From contig NZ_FTNK01000003.1 in assembly GCF_900156375.1 (NCBI RefSeq), positions 124,001 through 188,000 on the forward strand: a stretch of DNA of 64,000 bases. The letters are read 5' to 3'. Source of the stretch: Paenibacillus macquariensis. GTDB lineage: Bacteria > Bacillota > Bacilli > Paenibacillales > Paenibacillaceae. Under the pieces are notes generated by a model that made no database searches, was not told the origin of the DNA, and saw nothing but the letters and a program-made list of their open reading frames with translations. Of this stretch, positions 7,976 through 16,187 are shown piece by piece. A program made the position numbers and the translations under genes. How positions within the stretch are numbered: the stretch's first letter is position 1; the number at the start of each line of letters is the position of its first letter.

Positions 7976-9382
7976 TTATACCCAGCCAAAGATTCTAGCA
8001 AGCTGCGCAACAGTATAGGTTACGCCGAGGGCGATAGCAAGTGGAATCACGGCTGACAATACAGCCCATTTCATGCTTTTCGTTTCTTTATAGATATTTA
8101 CAAGCGTCGTACCGCAAGGATAATGTAGTAGTGAGAACAACATCATATTAAGCGCGGTCAGCCAGGTCCAACCGTGATTCAGGAATACATCTTTGATACT
8201 GCCAAGGCTGTCAATATCGACCATGGCTCCAGAGGACATATAGCCCATGAGTAGAATCGGTAGTACGATTTCATTCGCTGGTAATCCCAGGATAAAGGCC
8301 ATAATAATATAACCATCCATGCCGAGCATATGAGCGAATGGATCGAAGAAAGCAGCCATGTGATTCAGGACACTTTCGCCCCCAATGAATGTATTGCCTA
8401 ACACCCATGTGATAATCCCTGCCGGAGCAGCTACGACGATAGCCCGAGTAAGAACATTTAGGGATTTATCCTTAGAGGAAATAAGGATCGTTCTCCAAAT
8501 CTGCGGACGGCGATAGGGTGGAAGCTCCAGTGTGTAATGTGTAGGAACGCCACGTAGTGCAGTTTTAGACATCACCCATGAAACACTGAGTGTAACGACA
8601 ATGCCAATCAGTACCATGCCCATCAGCACGGAGGCTGTCGTAAGTGTCTTGAACGCTCCCGTAGAAGCTGCTCCTGTCATGAATAAGGAGGACAACAGAA
8701 TCAAAGTAGGCCAGCGCCCGTTACAAGGTACGAAATTATTAGTTAGAATTGCCAACATCCGTTCACGAGGTGATTCAATAATGCGTGTGGAGAGGATAGC
8801 TGCGGCATTACAGCCGAAGCCCATCGACATGGTCAAAGCCTGTTTGCCATGACCCCCAGATTTCTTGAATAATCGGTCCATATTAAAGGCAACGCGAGGA
8901 AGATAGCCGAAATTCTCCAGCAGTGCGAATACAGGGAAGAATATCATCATCGGTGGAAGCATGACACTAATGACCCATGAAGTCCCCCGATATAGCCCTA
9001 GTACTAGTACGCCATGCAACCAATCCGGTGCGTGGACTGCTTGAAATCCGGCTGTTAGATAGCCTTCAAGTACTCCGAAGAGGGAAGCAAGCCAGCTCGA
9101 AGGATAATTAGCTCCGGCAATTGTAATCCAGAATACGATGCCGAGGATCAAGAGCATAATAGGGAATCCCCATATTTTAGAAGTAACGATATTATCCAAC
9201 TTGTAGGTACTGTTAAGTTTCTTCTTATCACGGTAAGTTACAGCATCACTGCAGATACTTGCAGATACACCGTAAATGCCGCTGACAATTTCATCTCTTA
9301 TTGCGCCGCCATCCGCAAGCTTCTTCGCTACTGACAGCAGGGAGTCTAGAGAATCGGATCCTTTACTAACATGTGACTCCAT
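7976..9382 (-). CDS. feoB: FeoB membrane (permease) part, encoded separately
   Basis: This 468-residue protein corresponds to the membrane domain of the Fe(II) transporter FeoB, with two Gate repeats. NNFVPCNGRWP and LHYPCGTTLVNIYKE contain the conserved Pro-Cys pairs thought to line the iron path. The G domain is encoded by the preceding gene in a different frame. The ATG at 9382 has a perfect AAAGGAGGT eight bases upstream and overlaps the G-domain gene by 17 bases, so the split looks designed and translationally coupled rather than a frameshift. Its first ~90 residues correspond to the linker before the first helix. It can only work together with the G-domain protein and FeoA. Confidence 0.93.
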   Translation of the reverse strand: MESHVSKGSDSLDSLLSVAKKLADGGAIRDEIVSGIYGVSASICSDAVTYRDKKKLNSTYKLDNIVTSKIWGFPIMLLILGIVFWITIAGANYPSSWLASLFGVLEGYLTAGFQAVHAPDWLHGVLVLGLYRGTSWVISVMLPPMMIFFPVFALLENFGYLPRVAFNMDRLFKKSGGHGKQALTMSMGFGCNAAAILSTRIIESPRERMLAILTNNFVPCNGRWPTLILLSSLFMTGAASTGAFKTLTTASVLMGMVLIGIVVTLSVSWVMSKTALRGVPTHYTLELPPYRRPQIWRTILISSKDKSLNVLTRAIVVAAPAGIITWVLGNTFIGGESVLNHMAAFFDPFAHMLGMDGYIIMAFILGLPANEIVLPILLMGYMSSGAMVDIDSLGSIKDVFLNHGWTWLTALNMMLFSLLHYPCGTTLVNIYKETKSMKWAVLSAVIPLAIALGVTYTVAQLARIFGWV

Positions 9383-10091
9383 AGCCGATAACCTCCTTTG
9401 CTTCAGGTACTTCTTTACTCTTGATGTTCTCTTTGAGAGAGGCAAGTAGACTATCGTCACCGTCCAACAGGCGTAGTGCAATCCATCGCGCCGGATACTT
9501 AGAACCGATCATTTGCTCAACCATTGGGGTGAGCTCTGCAATACCTCGTTCGATCTCATCGTTGTAAATGATTCGCATCGGATCTGTTATGAAAGCACCA
9601 GTAGCCACACGTTCTACTTGATCTAATAACGCTTCAATTCCTATTTTATTACGGGCAGAAATCGCTACAACAGGGACCCCTAACCGTTTCGAAATGGCCT
9701 TCAGGTTGATATCAATACCGAGTCTACGAGCTTCATCAATCAAGTTGATGCAGACAACCGCTCTCCCAGTAATCTCTAGAACCTGTAGTGCGAGGTTGAG
9801 ATTGCGTTCTAGGGAAGTCGCATCAAGAACGACAAGTGTCACATCCGGTTGTTCAAATATAATGTAATCTCTAGCAGCCTCTTCATCGGCGGAGTTGGAA
9901 TATAACGAGTATGTACCTGGGAGATCAACTGCACGGTACATATGGTTGTTGTGAGTGAACTCGCCTTCGGCGGTAATGACTGTCTTGCCTGCCCAGTTGC
10001 CTGTATGCTGACGCATCCCGGTTAATAGGTTAAACAGTGTGCTTTTTCCCGTATTAGGATTGCCTGCAAAGGCGACAGTATAATGACTCAT
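9366..10091 (-). CDS. feoB: FeoB small GTPase part, encoded separately
   Basis: A 241-residue GTP-binding protein equal to the cytosolic N-terminal half of FeoB. G1 is GNPNTGKST near residues 10-18, G3 is DLPGTYSL and G4 is NLID, followed by the helical guanine-dissociation-inhibitor region. It ends just where the membrane domain would begin in a normal ~660-residue FeoB. Its start overlaps the feoA stop (ATGA) and its end overlaps the permease part by 17 bases, so feoA and the two feoB parts form one coupled operon. Split FeoB proteins are known in some Bacillales. Confidence 0.93.
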   Translation of the reverse strand: MSHYTVAFAGNPNTGKSTLFNLLTGMRQHTGNWAGKTVITAEGEFTHNNHMYRAVDLPGTYSLYSNSADEEAARDYIIFEQPDVTLVVLDATSLERNLNLALQVLEITGRAVVCINLIDEARRLGIDINLKAISKRLGVPVVAISARNKIGIEALLDQVERVATGAFITDPMRIIYNDEIERGIAELTPMVEQMIGSKYPARWIALRLLDGDDSLLASLKENIKSKEVPEAKEVIGYGVTC

Positions 10092-10342
10092 GCTTCTACA
10101 CCTCCGATTAATTCTCCATAAATCATTGAGCTTTCTTCTCTCCGTAGGGCAATGGTCGTGTTACTTACTCGAAATGCAGTAGGGTCTCCCAGTGGACTAC
10201 GCCGTAATACTTCTACGATATTTCCGACGACAAATCCAAGGTCAAGTAATCTTCTTCTTAGAACACCCTGTACTTCGATGGCGCTGATGCACAGTATGCT
10301 GCCGTTCTTGGCTTCAGATAATGGAATAATCGTTTCAGTCAT
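10088..10342 (-). CDS. feoA: FeoA, ferrous iron transport accessory protein
   Basis: An 84-residue SH3-like protein that acts with FeoB in Fe(II) uptake. RRRLLDLGFVVGNIVEVLRR and DPTAFRVSNTTIALRREES match FeoA/DtxR-C-terminal SH3 folds. The ATG at 10342 has AAGGAG seven to eight bases before it; the upstream ATG at 10360 lacks one. First gene of the feoA-feoB(G)-feoB(permease) operon, with a promoter and palindrome upstream. Confidence 0.93.
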   Translation of the reverse strand: MTETIIPLSEAKNGSILCISAIEVQGVLRRRLLDLGFVVGNIVEVLRRSPLGDPTAFRVSNTTIALRREESSMIYGELIGGVEA

Positions 10343-10420
10343 AAGTTCTCCTTCTTTCATCTATGGTTGATGCGTTATATCTTGCGTGAGGGATAATATT
10401 TTGTTCTACACCACAATATT

Positions 10421-10462
10421 AGTATATGCGAATGAATTTGTCCCTGCAACAATAATGTTGCA
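10421..10462 (-). promoter_or_regulatory. feo promoter with overlapping palindromic operator
   Basis: On the minus strand TTGCAG (10449-10444), a 17-base spacer and TATACT (10426-10421) form a sigma-A promoter about 80 bases before feoA. The -35 box lies inside the perfect inverted repeat TGCAACA-ATAA-TGTTGCA (10445-10462). The repeat does not resemble the usual Fur box, so the regulator is unknown; repression by blocking the -35 is inferred. The rest of 10361-10734 holds only the terminator listed next. Confidence 0.65.
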
Positions 10463-10667
10463 CAAAGGCAAAATTTATTATATTAAAAGTTATCCAACCG
10501 CTTAGGCGATTACATCGATATCTTATTAATTGTTCTCCAGAAGTGTTCAGAAAACATACATGCAGAAGAGTATGAATTGATTTGATGGTGAACCTCGATT
10601 GGAAAGGGGAATTATTTCTTCTGGTGGGAGAAGTCGATCGGGTGTGACGATATCCTAATAAATGAAA

Positions 10668-10707
10668 AAGCTGACATCGATGGAATATCGATGCCAGCTT
10701 CTTTTTA
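10668..10707. terminator. Terminator downstream of the secreted-protein gene
   Basis: A 14-bp stem with one mismatch pair (10668-10681 with 10687-10700) has T-rich tracts on both strands. On the minus strand it ends the gene that stops at 10735. Confidence 0.7.
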
Positions 10708-10734
10708 TTTTAGGGATTTATATCGAATAGATGT

Positions 10735-11427
10735 CTAAGGGATCCACACTGCAAGAGGAGGTTTATTTGCGCCCAACCATCCGGAATCCGGGGCGGAAAG
10801 GATCAGCTTGGTAAGTGAATCAGGAGCATCCCAATAATTTACAATTAATTGATGAGGCTGGCCATCATTAGGAATTACGATAGATCCATCATTAGCATAA
10901 GATCCATTTTTAACAAAAGCATACCACTGGCCATTATAATCATTATCTGTCGTATTCGTTACGGTAAAATACCGTTTGCTACCGTCTATCTTATCGAATT
11001 GAATAGTTATCTTCTTCTCAACCTCACACACGGCAGGTTTAGATTGAAGTGACTTATAGTCTTTATCGGCTATGGTTAAGCTAGTAGGGATGTTCTGACC
11101 GGAATACGTTCCCCATTCCGTGATATCGAACACAAGGGTGGTTTCGCCACCAGCAGCAATGTTAGGTAACCACTGATCCTTTACTACATTCCCTTTAGCA
11201 TTTTTGGCAATCCAGTATCCACCATTGGGCCAACTGCTGTTATAGTCGGAGGAAGTGGGGTTTTTGATTTTCCAGATTTGTTGGGTAGCTGTCGATGAAC
11301 AATCATACTTGATGACTAGATCGGATTCAGTGGCTGTACTTGCTGCGAAAGTGGCCAAAGGTAGAGCAAGTAAAAAAATGAATGTAAGTAAGCTGATGCT
11401 AAGCCATTTGATGTTTTTTTTGTTCAT
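10735..11427 (-). CDS. Secreted protein with duplicated beta-rich module, unknown function
   Basis: A 230-residue protein with a Sec signal peptide (Lys-rich start, hydrophobic core, likely cleavage after TFAAS near residue 30). The mature part seems to contain two related modules of about 95 residues: KNPTSSDYNSSWPNGGYWIA in the first matches TNTTDNDYNGQWYAFVKNG in the second, each followed by a Pro-rich loop and a short beta segment. There is one Cys per module (CSST and AVCEV), which could form a disulfide. A ligand- or wall-binding role is plausible but not shown. GAAGGGA precedes ATG. It stands alone between terminators. I do not recognise the family. Confidence 0.8.
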   Translation of the reverse strand: MNKKNIKWLSISLLTFIFLLALPLATFAASTATESDLVIKYDCSSTATQQIWKIKNPTSSDYNSSWPNGGYWIAKNAKGNVVKDQWLPNIAAGGETTLVFDITEWGTYSGQNIPTSLTIADKDYKSLQSKPAVCEVEKKITIQFDKIDGSKRYFTVTNTTDNDYNGQWYAFVKNGSYANDGSIVIPNDGQPHQLIVNYWDAPDSLTKLILSAPDSGWLGANKPPLAVWIP

Positions 11428-11550
11428 AAGCAGTCCCTTCTCTTTGTGAATTTTTGATTTATGCTAGGTATTGCTAGGAATAGTGCTGATGATTGAATAG
11501 TCTTTATATTTTTACAAGGCTCGCGTTGGCGATTCTGAACAAGTATTTTA

Positions 11551-11586
11551 AAACCCTCTCCAAGTTCACACTTGAGAGAGGGTTGT
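11551..11586 (-). terminator. Terminator of the blaI-blaR1-like operon
   Basis: A stem AACCCTCTC/GAGAGGGTT with an internal loop sits at 11553-11585 and is followed on the minus strand by TTTTAAAATA. It lies about 70 bases after the sensor gene stop. Confidence 0.6.
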
Positions 11587-11657
11587 CTTCGTAAAGTTAA
11601 GGAAATAAATCTAGTTTTTAGCAGAGTTTAGTTGCCAGTGCTTCCATTGGCTTTAGC

Positions 11658-13172
11658 CTAAGGAGCGGTTACTTGTGGCCCTTCAGAAGAGACAACTCCA
11701 GTCTTCTGGTTGGAGGGAGATACGACTTGCGGCCCTTCAGAAGAGACAACTCCAGTCTTCTGGTTGGAGGGAGATACGACTTGCGGCCCTTCAGAAGAGA
11801 CAACTCCAGTCTTCTGGTTGGAGGGAGATACGACTTGCGGCCCTTCAGAAGAGATAACTCCAGTCTTCTGGTTGGAGGGAGATACGACTTGCGGCCCTTC
11901 AGAAGAGACAACTCCAGTCTTCTGGTTGGAGGGGGATACGACTTGCGGCCCTTCAGAAGAGACAACTCCAGTCTTCTGGTTGGAGGGGGATACGACTTGC
12001 GCCCCGTCAGAAGAGGCACTCGGTTTCTCTTTGGCGACTGTTGGTTGCGGATCAACAGAAGAGTCTACGTTTGATTTTTCATTAGAGACTGTTGGTTGTT
12101 GCACATCAAGAGAGGCTACGGTGAAATTCTCTTCGGAGGTTACCGTACTCGGTAATTGTATAGGTGTCTGACTGACTTTGGGATTCGTTAACGCGCATCC
12201 ACTTATGAAGATTAAGGTTACCAATCCAAGGAACGACATACGATACGAATTTGCTTTATATTGTTTTATCATTTTAATTCTCCTTTGTAGTTGTGTTTTG
12301 CTTCCTGTGAGATTTACGTTTCCTGCAACTCGAACAGGCTGTGAGAAATTTTCCAACAATTTAATAAGTGTATATCCATAGTGCTGGCTTCTGTCAGGAG
12401 TAAGGTAACTTAGTGCGAGAGCATCACTTGCGATTTCCTGGTCTTCCCGCATGCGATGATAACCATACCAAAGAACTGGATTAAACCAATGAATAATGAG
12501 TAAGACATGCATGAACCAATTGAAGGCAATGTCATTTCGCTTGTTGTGAGCCAGTTCATGTAGAAACACGTGCTGCAATTCATCGTCATTCAAGCTGTTT
12601 AAAATAGTATGAGGCATGATCAGTTGGGGTTTCATAAAACCGAATAGGGTCGGCGTTGCCAAATTGCTAGATTTAATAAGAGCGATGGGTTTATTTATTG
12701 ACATCAATTTTTTGCATTGATAGAAAAGCTCCAATACTCTTACATCAGTTATCGTAACCGACTCTTGTCTCATCTTTTTGGCAAAATTTCTATTGATCCA
12801 GATGGTGTATATCCCCAATAAACACATGCCAATCATCCATATAACCATTAAAATTCGATATATAGAATGGGTAGCAGCTTCCGCCGGTATAACAGTCTTC
12901 GCAAGTATTTCTTCCTGAGTAACTTGTACAACCGAGTGAACTGAATCCGTATAACCGATCCAATTATAAATACTGAACTCGCTCTCTGGGCCCCATGGCA
13001 CAATTAATCTTACAATAACCAACAGCCACATCAAGTAATGCCATCTTGGTTTCAATCGATGTTTTAGCACATGCTGCATCATCATAATCAACAAGACCAA
13101 AATACTTGCCATGATCGAGACAGACCATACGCAATCAAAGAGATTAATAAGGTGTTCTGTTATTCGATTCAT
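11658..13172 (-). CDS. BlaR1/MecR1-like M56 metalloprotease with repeat tail
   Basis: A 504-residue membrane protein. Residues ~1-330 match the M56 part of BlaR1/MecR1: N-terminal helices, then the zinc motif HELAHNKRND near 205 and the third ligand region REDQEIASDA near 245, then a last helix FLGLVTLIFISG. Such proteases cleave the BlaI-type repressor encoded just upstream. BlaR1 normally carries a ~250-residue penicillin-binding sensor here. This protein instead has a Ser/Thr/Pro/Gln-rich outside segment ending in six copies of an 18-residue repeat built on QVVSPSNQKTG. The ATG at 13172 fits the AAGGAAAGGG site better than the GTG at 13178. The signal it senses is unknown. Confidence 0.88.
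   Translation of the reverse strand: MNRITEHLINLFDCVWSVSIMASILVLLIMMMQHVLKHRLKPRWHYLMWLLVIVRLIVPWGPESEFSIYNWIGYTDSVHSVVQVTQEEILAKTVIPAEAATHSIYRILMVIWMIGMCLLGIYTIWINRNFAKKMRQESVTITDVRVLELFYQCKKLMSINKPIALIKSSNLATPTLFGFMKPQLIMPHTILNSLNDDELQHVFLHELAHNKRNDIAFNWFMHVLLIIHWFNPVLWYGYHRMREDQEIASDALALSYLTPDRSQHYGYTLIKLLENFSQPVRVAGNVNLTGSKTQLQRRIKMIKQYKANSYRMSFLGLVTLIFISGCALTNPKVSQTPIQLPSTVTSEENFTVASLDVQQPTVSNEKSNVDSSVDPQPTVAKEKPSASSDGAQVVSPSNQKTGVVSSEGPQVVSPSNQKTGVVSSEGPQVVSPSNQKTGVISSEGPQVVSPSNQKTGVVSSEGPQVVSPSNQKTGVVSSEGPQVVSPSNQKTGVVSSEGPQVTAP
11680..12014. repeat. 54-bp in-frame tandem repeat inside the sensor gene
   Basis: Near-identical 54-bp units begin at 11719, 11773, 11827, 11881, 11935 and 11989, with a partial unit before the first. 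Because 54 is a multiple of three, the array encodes an 18-residue repeat (SSEGPQVVSPSNQKTGVV). Units differ by only one or two bases, which suggests recent expansion. Several other frames are open here only as a by-product of this periodicity. Confidence 0.95.
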
Positions 13173-13204
13173 ATTCACCCTTTCCTTTCTTTAATCGAGT
13201 TAAT

Positions 13205-13579
13205 CTATTTTGTCTTCTCATCAAGGATGTTTTTCAATTCTTTAATATCTTCCGCAGAGAACTGTTCTTCTTTCAAAAAGTTAACAAGCAACGGCTTAAA
13301 TGCGCCGCCGTAAATTCTTTTCAGGAAGGAATCAGTTTCGGACTTCACACATTCGTGTTCAGATACTAGTGGATAATAAGCATAAACCCTATTTTCTTGT
13401 GAATACGAAATAGCTTTTTTTTGAGTTAATCTATTTAAAAGTGTTCTTACTGTTTTCGGTTTCCAATCTGTCTGATCTTCTAAAACCTCAATTACTTCGT
13501 TTGCCGTACATGGTGCCTTGGTCCAGAGAACTTTCATTACCTCCCATTCGGCATCAGATATATTGGGAACATTTTTCAT
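13205..13579 (-). CDS. BlaI/MecI-family repressor
   Basis: A 124-residue winged-helix repressor: ISDAEWEVMKVLW, then TANEVIEVLEDQTDWKPKTV and RTLLNRLTQKKAI form the HTH and wing of BlaI/MecI/CopY proteins. The C-terminal part has the dimerisation helices (LLVNFLKEEQFSAEDIKEL). GGAGG precedes ATG. It lies 32 bases before the M56 sensor gene in one operon, and two TACA/TGTA palindromes lie just upstream, so it is autoregulated. Cleavage by the partner protease would relieve repression. No beta-lactamase gene is adjacent, so the regulon may be something else. Confidence 0.92.
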   Translation of the reverse strand: MKNVPNISDAEWEVMKVLWTKAPCTANEVIEVLEDQTDWKPKTVRTLLNRLTQKKAISYSQENRVYAYYPLVSEHECVKSETDSFLKRIYGGAFKPLLVNFLKEEQFSAEDIKELKNILDEKTK

Positions 13580-13604
13580 TAGGATGACCTCCAGACTTTT
13601 TTGG

Positions 13605-13643
13605 ATTACATATGTAATACGGTTGTTATATTACATGTGTAAT
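13605..13643. promoter_or_regulatory. Tandem BlaI-type operators
   Basis: ATTACATATGTAAT (13605-13618, perfect palindrome) and ATTACATGTGTAAT (13630-13643, one mismatch) lie with centres 25 bp apart directly upstream of the BlaI-type gene. The TACA/TGTA half-sites match the operators bound by BlaI and MecI. Confidence 0.85.
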
Positions 13644-13808
13644 CTTCGATTGTCAAATATATGAAAAGTCGGACGGGAGTAAGAGAAATATGAATAGGAG
13701 GAATCTATGCGAGATCTTGCATGAATTTGAGGCTTTAGGCTAATAATTTGTGTGGCGAGAATTCAAAATACTGAGTTCAGTTAATTAATTTGGAAAGGAG
13801 ACTATAAT

Positions 13809-14413
13809 ATGTCAAATGTAAACACAGCCATCATCTACTATAGCTCTGGGGGAACCAATCATCAATTGGCTGAGTGGGCAGCAGAAGGTGCTAAAGAAGC
13901 AGGAGCTGAAGTGAACGTGTTACGCGTTACAGAAACGGCTCCACAAGCTGTCATTGACTCGAGCCCTGGTTGGAAGGCACATTTAGAAGAAACGCAATAT
14001 GTACCCGAAGTAACATTAGCTGACCTTGAATGGGGAGATGCTATTATTTTTAGTGTTCCTACACGATTTGGTATCATGCTAGCTCAAATGAAGCAGTTCT
14101 TTGACACGACAGGTGGTCTATGGTTTCAAGGTAAACTTGCGAATAAGGCTGTTAGTGCGATGTCTTCTGCCCAGAATCCATACGGAGGCCAAGAAGCTAC
14201 TATTTTATCCTTATATACAACGATGTATTGGTGAGCCATTGTCGTTGCACCTGGGTTTACGGATCCTGTAGCCTTTGGGGCCGGTGGAATCCATATGGGA
14301 CAAGTGTTACTGTAGGTCAAGATGGGAAAATGATAGAGGATGTTCAGGTAGCAGTGAAGCATCAAGCTAAACGCACGACAACGATTGCGGGATTGCTCAA
14401 AGAGGGGAGTTAA
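13809..14413 (+). pseudogene. Disrupted wrbA-type NAD(P)H:quinone oxidoreductase
   Basis: The first 141 codons encode a WrbA-like flavodoxin-fold protein ([18 protein letters not shown] loop, [33 protein letters not shown]). The frame then hits TGA at 14232-14234, where the family has a Gly codon (GGA), but the same frame continues with AIVVAPGFTDPVAFGAGG. At about 14288 one base is missing, so the conserved NPYGTSVTV and KHQAKRT segment runs on in another frame to 14413. A full-length protein of about 200 residues would result if both lesions were repaired. The ribosome site GGAAAGGAG and terminator are intact, suggesting recent decay. Two sequencing errors close together are the alternative. 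Confidence 0.88.
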
Positions 14414-14443
14414 TAATAATAAAAACTAATCGAAAGATAAATA

Positions 14444-14479
14444 AAAGATCCCCTGCCATCGTGCATAGGGGATCTTTTT
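14444..14479. terminator. Bidirectional terminator
   Basis: An 11-bp stem (14444-14454 with 14467-14477) is bordered by T runs on both strands. It ends the wrbA relic and the convergent PHP gene. Confidence 0.8.
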
Positions 14480-14530
14480 ATGTGTAATTAGAATAGAGGT
14501 GGGAGGACGAGTGGGAATTCGGGATTTTAT

Positions 14531-15562
14531 TTAGAGTGATAGGCTAACAAGGGGCATGTTCACAGGCGTATATAAAGGGATAATGAGTCGTTGTTTATTT
14601 TTGAAATATACGATTTCTTCATAGCCGATGTCTTTAGCAAGTTTGCGGGCATCATCGAGCATATTTCCTAATTCATCTGGAAAATGAGCGTTGGAAGAAA
14701 GTGTGATTGGTACATCATAATCCTTCAAAATAGATAGAAATGACGTGCTCGGGCATATTTCATTTGTTGAATAACGATAAGCTAACCCCGTATTTATTTC
14801 TGTAGCGACATCAGCAATGCTAAGGGCAGCAGCTACATTGTTATAATGAACTTCTAATTCATCTTGTGGAGGAAGAGGGCAGAACACCTTAATATGATCC
14901 AAATGAGCCATGAATTGAAAAAGACCACTGTGTACGGCTTCAATCACAGTCTGATAATATTGATCGTAGAGCAAAGAGAGATCATGATCTTCAAAATGAC
15001 GCTGGGTATCCGGATTATCGAACTTCCATCCCTCGTGGAAATGAACAGAACCGATGACATAATCGACTTGATAAGGTTCAAGAAGAGCTTTAAGTTTATC
15101 CTGAGAACCAGGGAAATAATCGGCTTCAACACCTATCGATAGATCTTCATAGAACCTTGCTGCATTACGCATACCCGATAAATAATCCTCTATGGAGTAA
15201 GTGCATACAAGATCTAACCACTCACGTTGCATCTTACCAATGGGGCTGTCATCTAACAGCATGAATTCTTCATAATAGCTCTTAAACTCGTGGAAACGAT
15301 ATAAATGATCCACAACTCCGAACTTTGTGATACCTTTCTTGCGACCTTGTTCTAGATATCTTGTAATCCAGTCTTCGGAGTAACAGCCTTCTTTCATTCT
15401 ACGCGCTAGACTTCTGGTGATATGTTCAATCCAAGCACGGGATTCATATTCCGTATGACTGGTATGATTACGCGAGGTTTGCTCCAGTGCTAATGCTGTA
15501 CGTTTAAGCCATGCTAAGGAATAAGTTCCCTCTTCTAGGTGAAAGTGAAAGTCGATTTTCAA
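14531..15562 (-). CDS. PHP-domain phosphoesterase (histidinol-phosphatase-like)
   Basis: A 343-residue metal-dependent phosphoesterase. MKIDFHFHLEEG carries the first HxH metal motif, GVVDHLYRFHEF the next His, IGVEADYFP the Glu, GSVHFHEGW a further His, and NAHFPDELG near the end the last His. About 60 residues between the first and second motifs form a helical insert longer than in typical histidinol phosphatases. The TTG at 15562 has AAAGGAGG seven bases upstream. No his genes are nearby, so a role in histidine synthesis is not supported; the substrate is open. Confidence 0.82.
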   Translation of the reverse strand: MKIDFHFHLEEGTYSLAWLKRTALALEQTSRNHTSHTEYESRAWIEHITRSLARRMKEGCYSEDWITRYLEQGRKKGITKFGVVDHLYRFHEFKSYYEEFMLLDDSPIGKMQREWLDLVCTYSIEDYLSGMRNAARFYEDLSIGVEADYFPGSQDKLKALLEPYQVDYVIGSVHFHEGWKFDNPDTQRHFEDHDLSLLYDQYYQTVIEAVHSGLFQFMAHLDHIKVFCPLPPQDELEVHYNNVAAALSIADVATEINTGLAYRYSTNEICPSTSFLSILKDYDVPITLSSNAHFPDELGNMLDDARKLAKDIGYEEIVYFKNKQRLIIPLYTPVNMPLVSLSL

Positions 15563-15690
15563 TACATAGCCTCCTTTGTTTCATGTGTACTTTAATGTAT
15601 TGTATCGATCAACCGTTAGCTGTAGCGCATACATGTGTAAACAATATGTTAAATACGTGGAGTGATTCTTATAACATTGTATATGGTGTT

Positions 15691-16137
15691 CTATTTGATA
15701 TTTCCACGTAGAACTAGAGAGACTTCTTGAATCCCTTCGTGATGTGGCTTCTCTAATACTACCCAGTTAAGTGCGAGAGATTCCTTTAATTGTGAAACTT
15801 GGTGTTTAGTAAGTTTAATGTCATCCATTCTATCCTCACCAAAGCTGAAGTCTACATGGGCTTGAAGATTGAATTTTTCCTCAGTCCAAATTTTCAGACC
15901 ATTTCGTGTATTAAAGGTCATTCGATATCCTTCAAGCGCCTGTTCGAGCTTCTCGTTATGCTCCTCAGCATACGTAAAGAAATCTTCATATTGATAATGC
16001 TCTTCTTCTGCATTTTTAAGAAGTGTAGCATCTTTTAAGCGAACAGCTTCTCTAATCAGTGCCTCATCGTTCAACGATTTTCTGGCATGTTCTAGCAAAA
16101 TCGCAGTATGTTGTGAAATAGTGATTTCAAGACTCAT
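15691..16137 (-). CDS. Uncharacterised protein
   Basis: A 148-residue acidic soluble protein, mostly helical in the first 90 residues (ILLEHARKSLNDEALIREAV, EEEHYQYEDFFTYAEEH) with a more strand-like end (WVVLEKPHHEGIQEVSLVLR). The ATG at 16137 has GGCGGAG seven bases before it; an upstream in-frame start at 16182 has none. There is no signal peptide or membrane segment. I do not recognise the family. It lies between the PHP gene and the hairpin array at the end of the ABC operon, on the same strand as both. Confidence 0.72.
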   Translation of the reverse strand: MSLEITISQHTAILLEHARKSLNDEALIREAVRLKDATLLKNAEEEHYQYEDFFTYAEEHNEKLEQALEGYRMTFNTRNGLKIWTEEKFNLQAHVDFSFGEDRMDDIKLTKHQVSQLKESLALNWVVLEKPHHEGIQEVSLVLRGNIK

Positions 16138-16187
16138 GTGATAACTCCGCCTTTCGGTATTCTCATATTTTTTAGTTCTCATCTATA

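Noticed and set aside
7976..10091. FeoB interpreted as a frameshifted pseudogene
   Set aside because: The second part has its own optimal ribosome site and ATG within a short overlap, and all functional motifs are intact in both parts.
11669..12171. Several long open frames on both strands across the 54-bp repeat
   Set aside because: They arise because the repeat period is a multiple of three, so any stop-free frame in one unit stays open in all. Only the minus-strand frame continues into a recognisable M56 protease.
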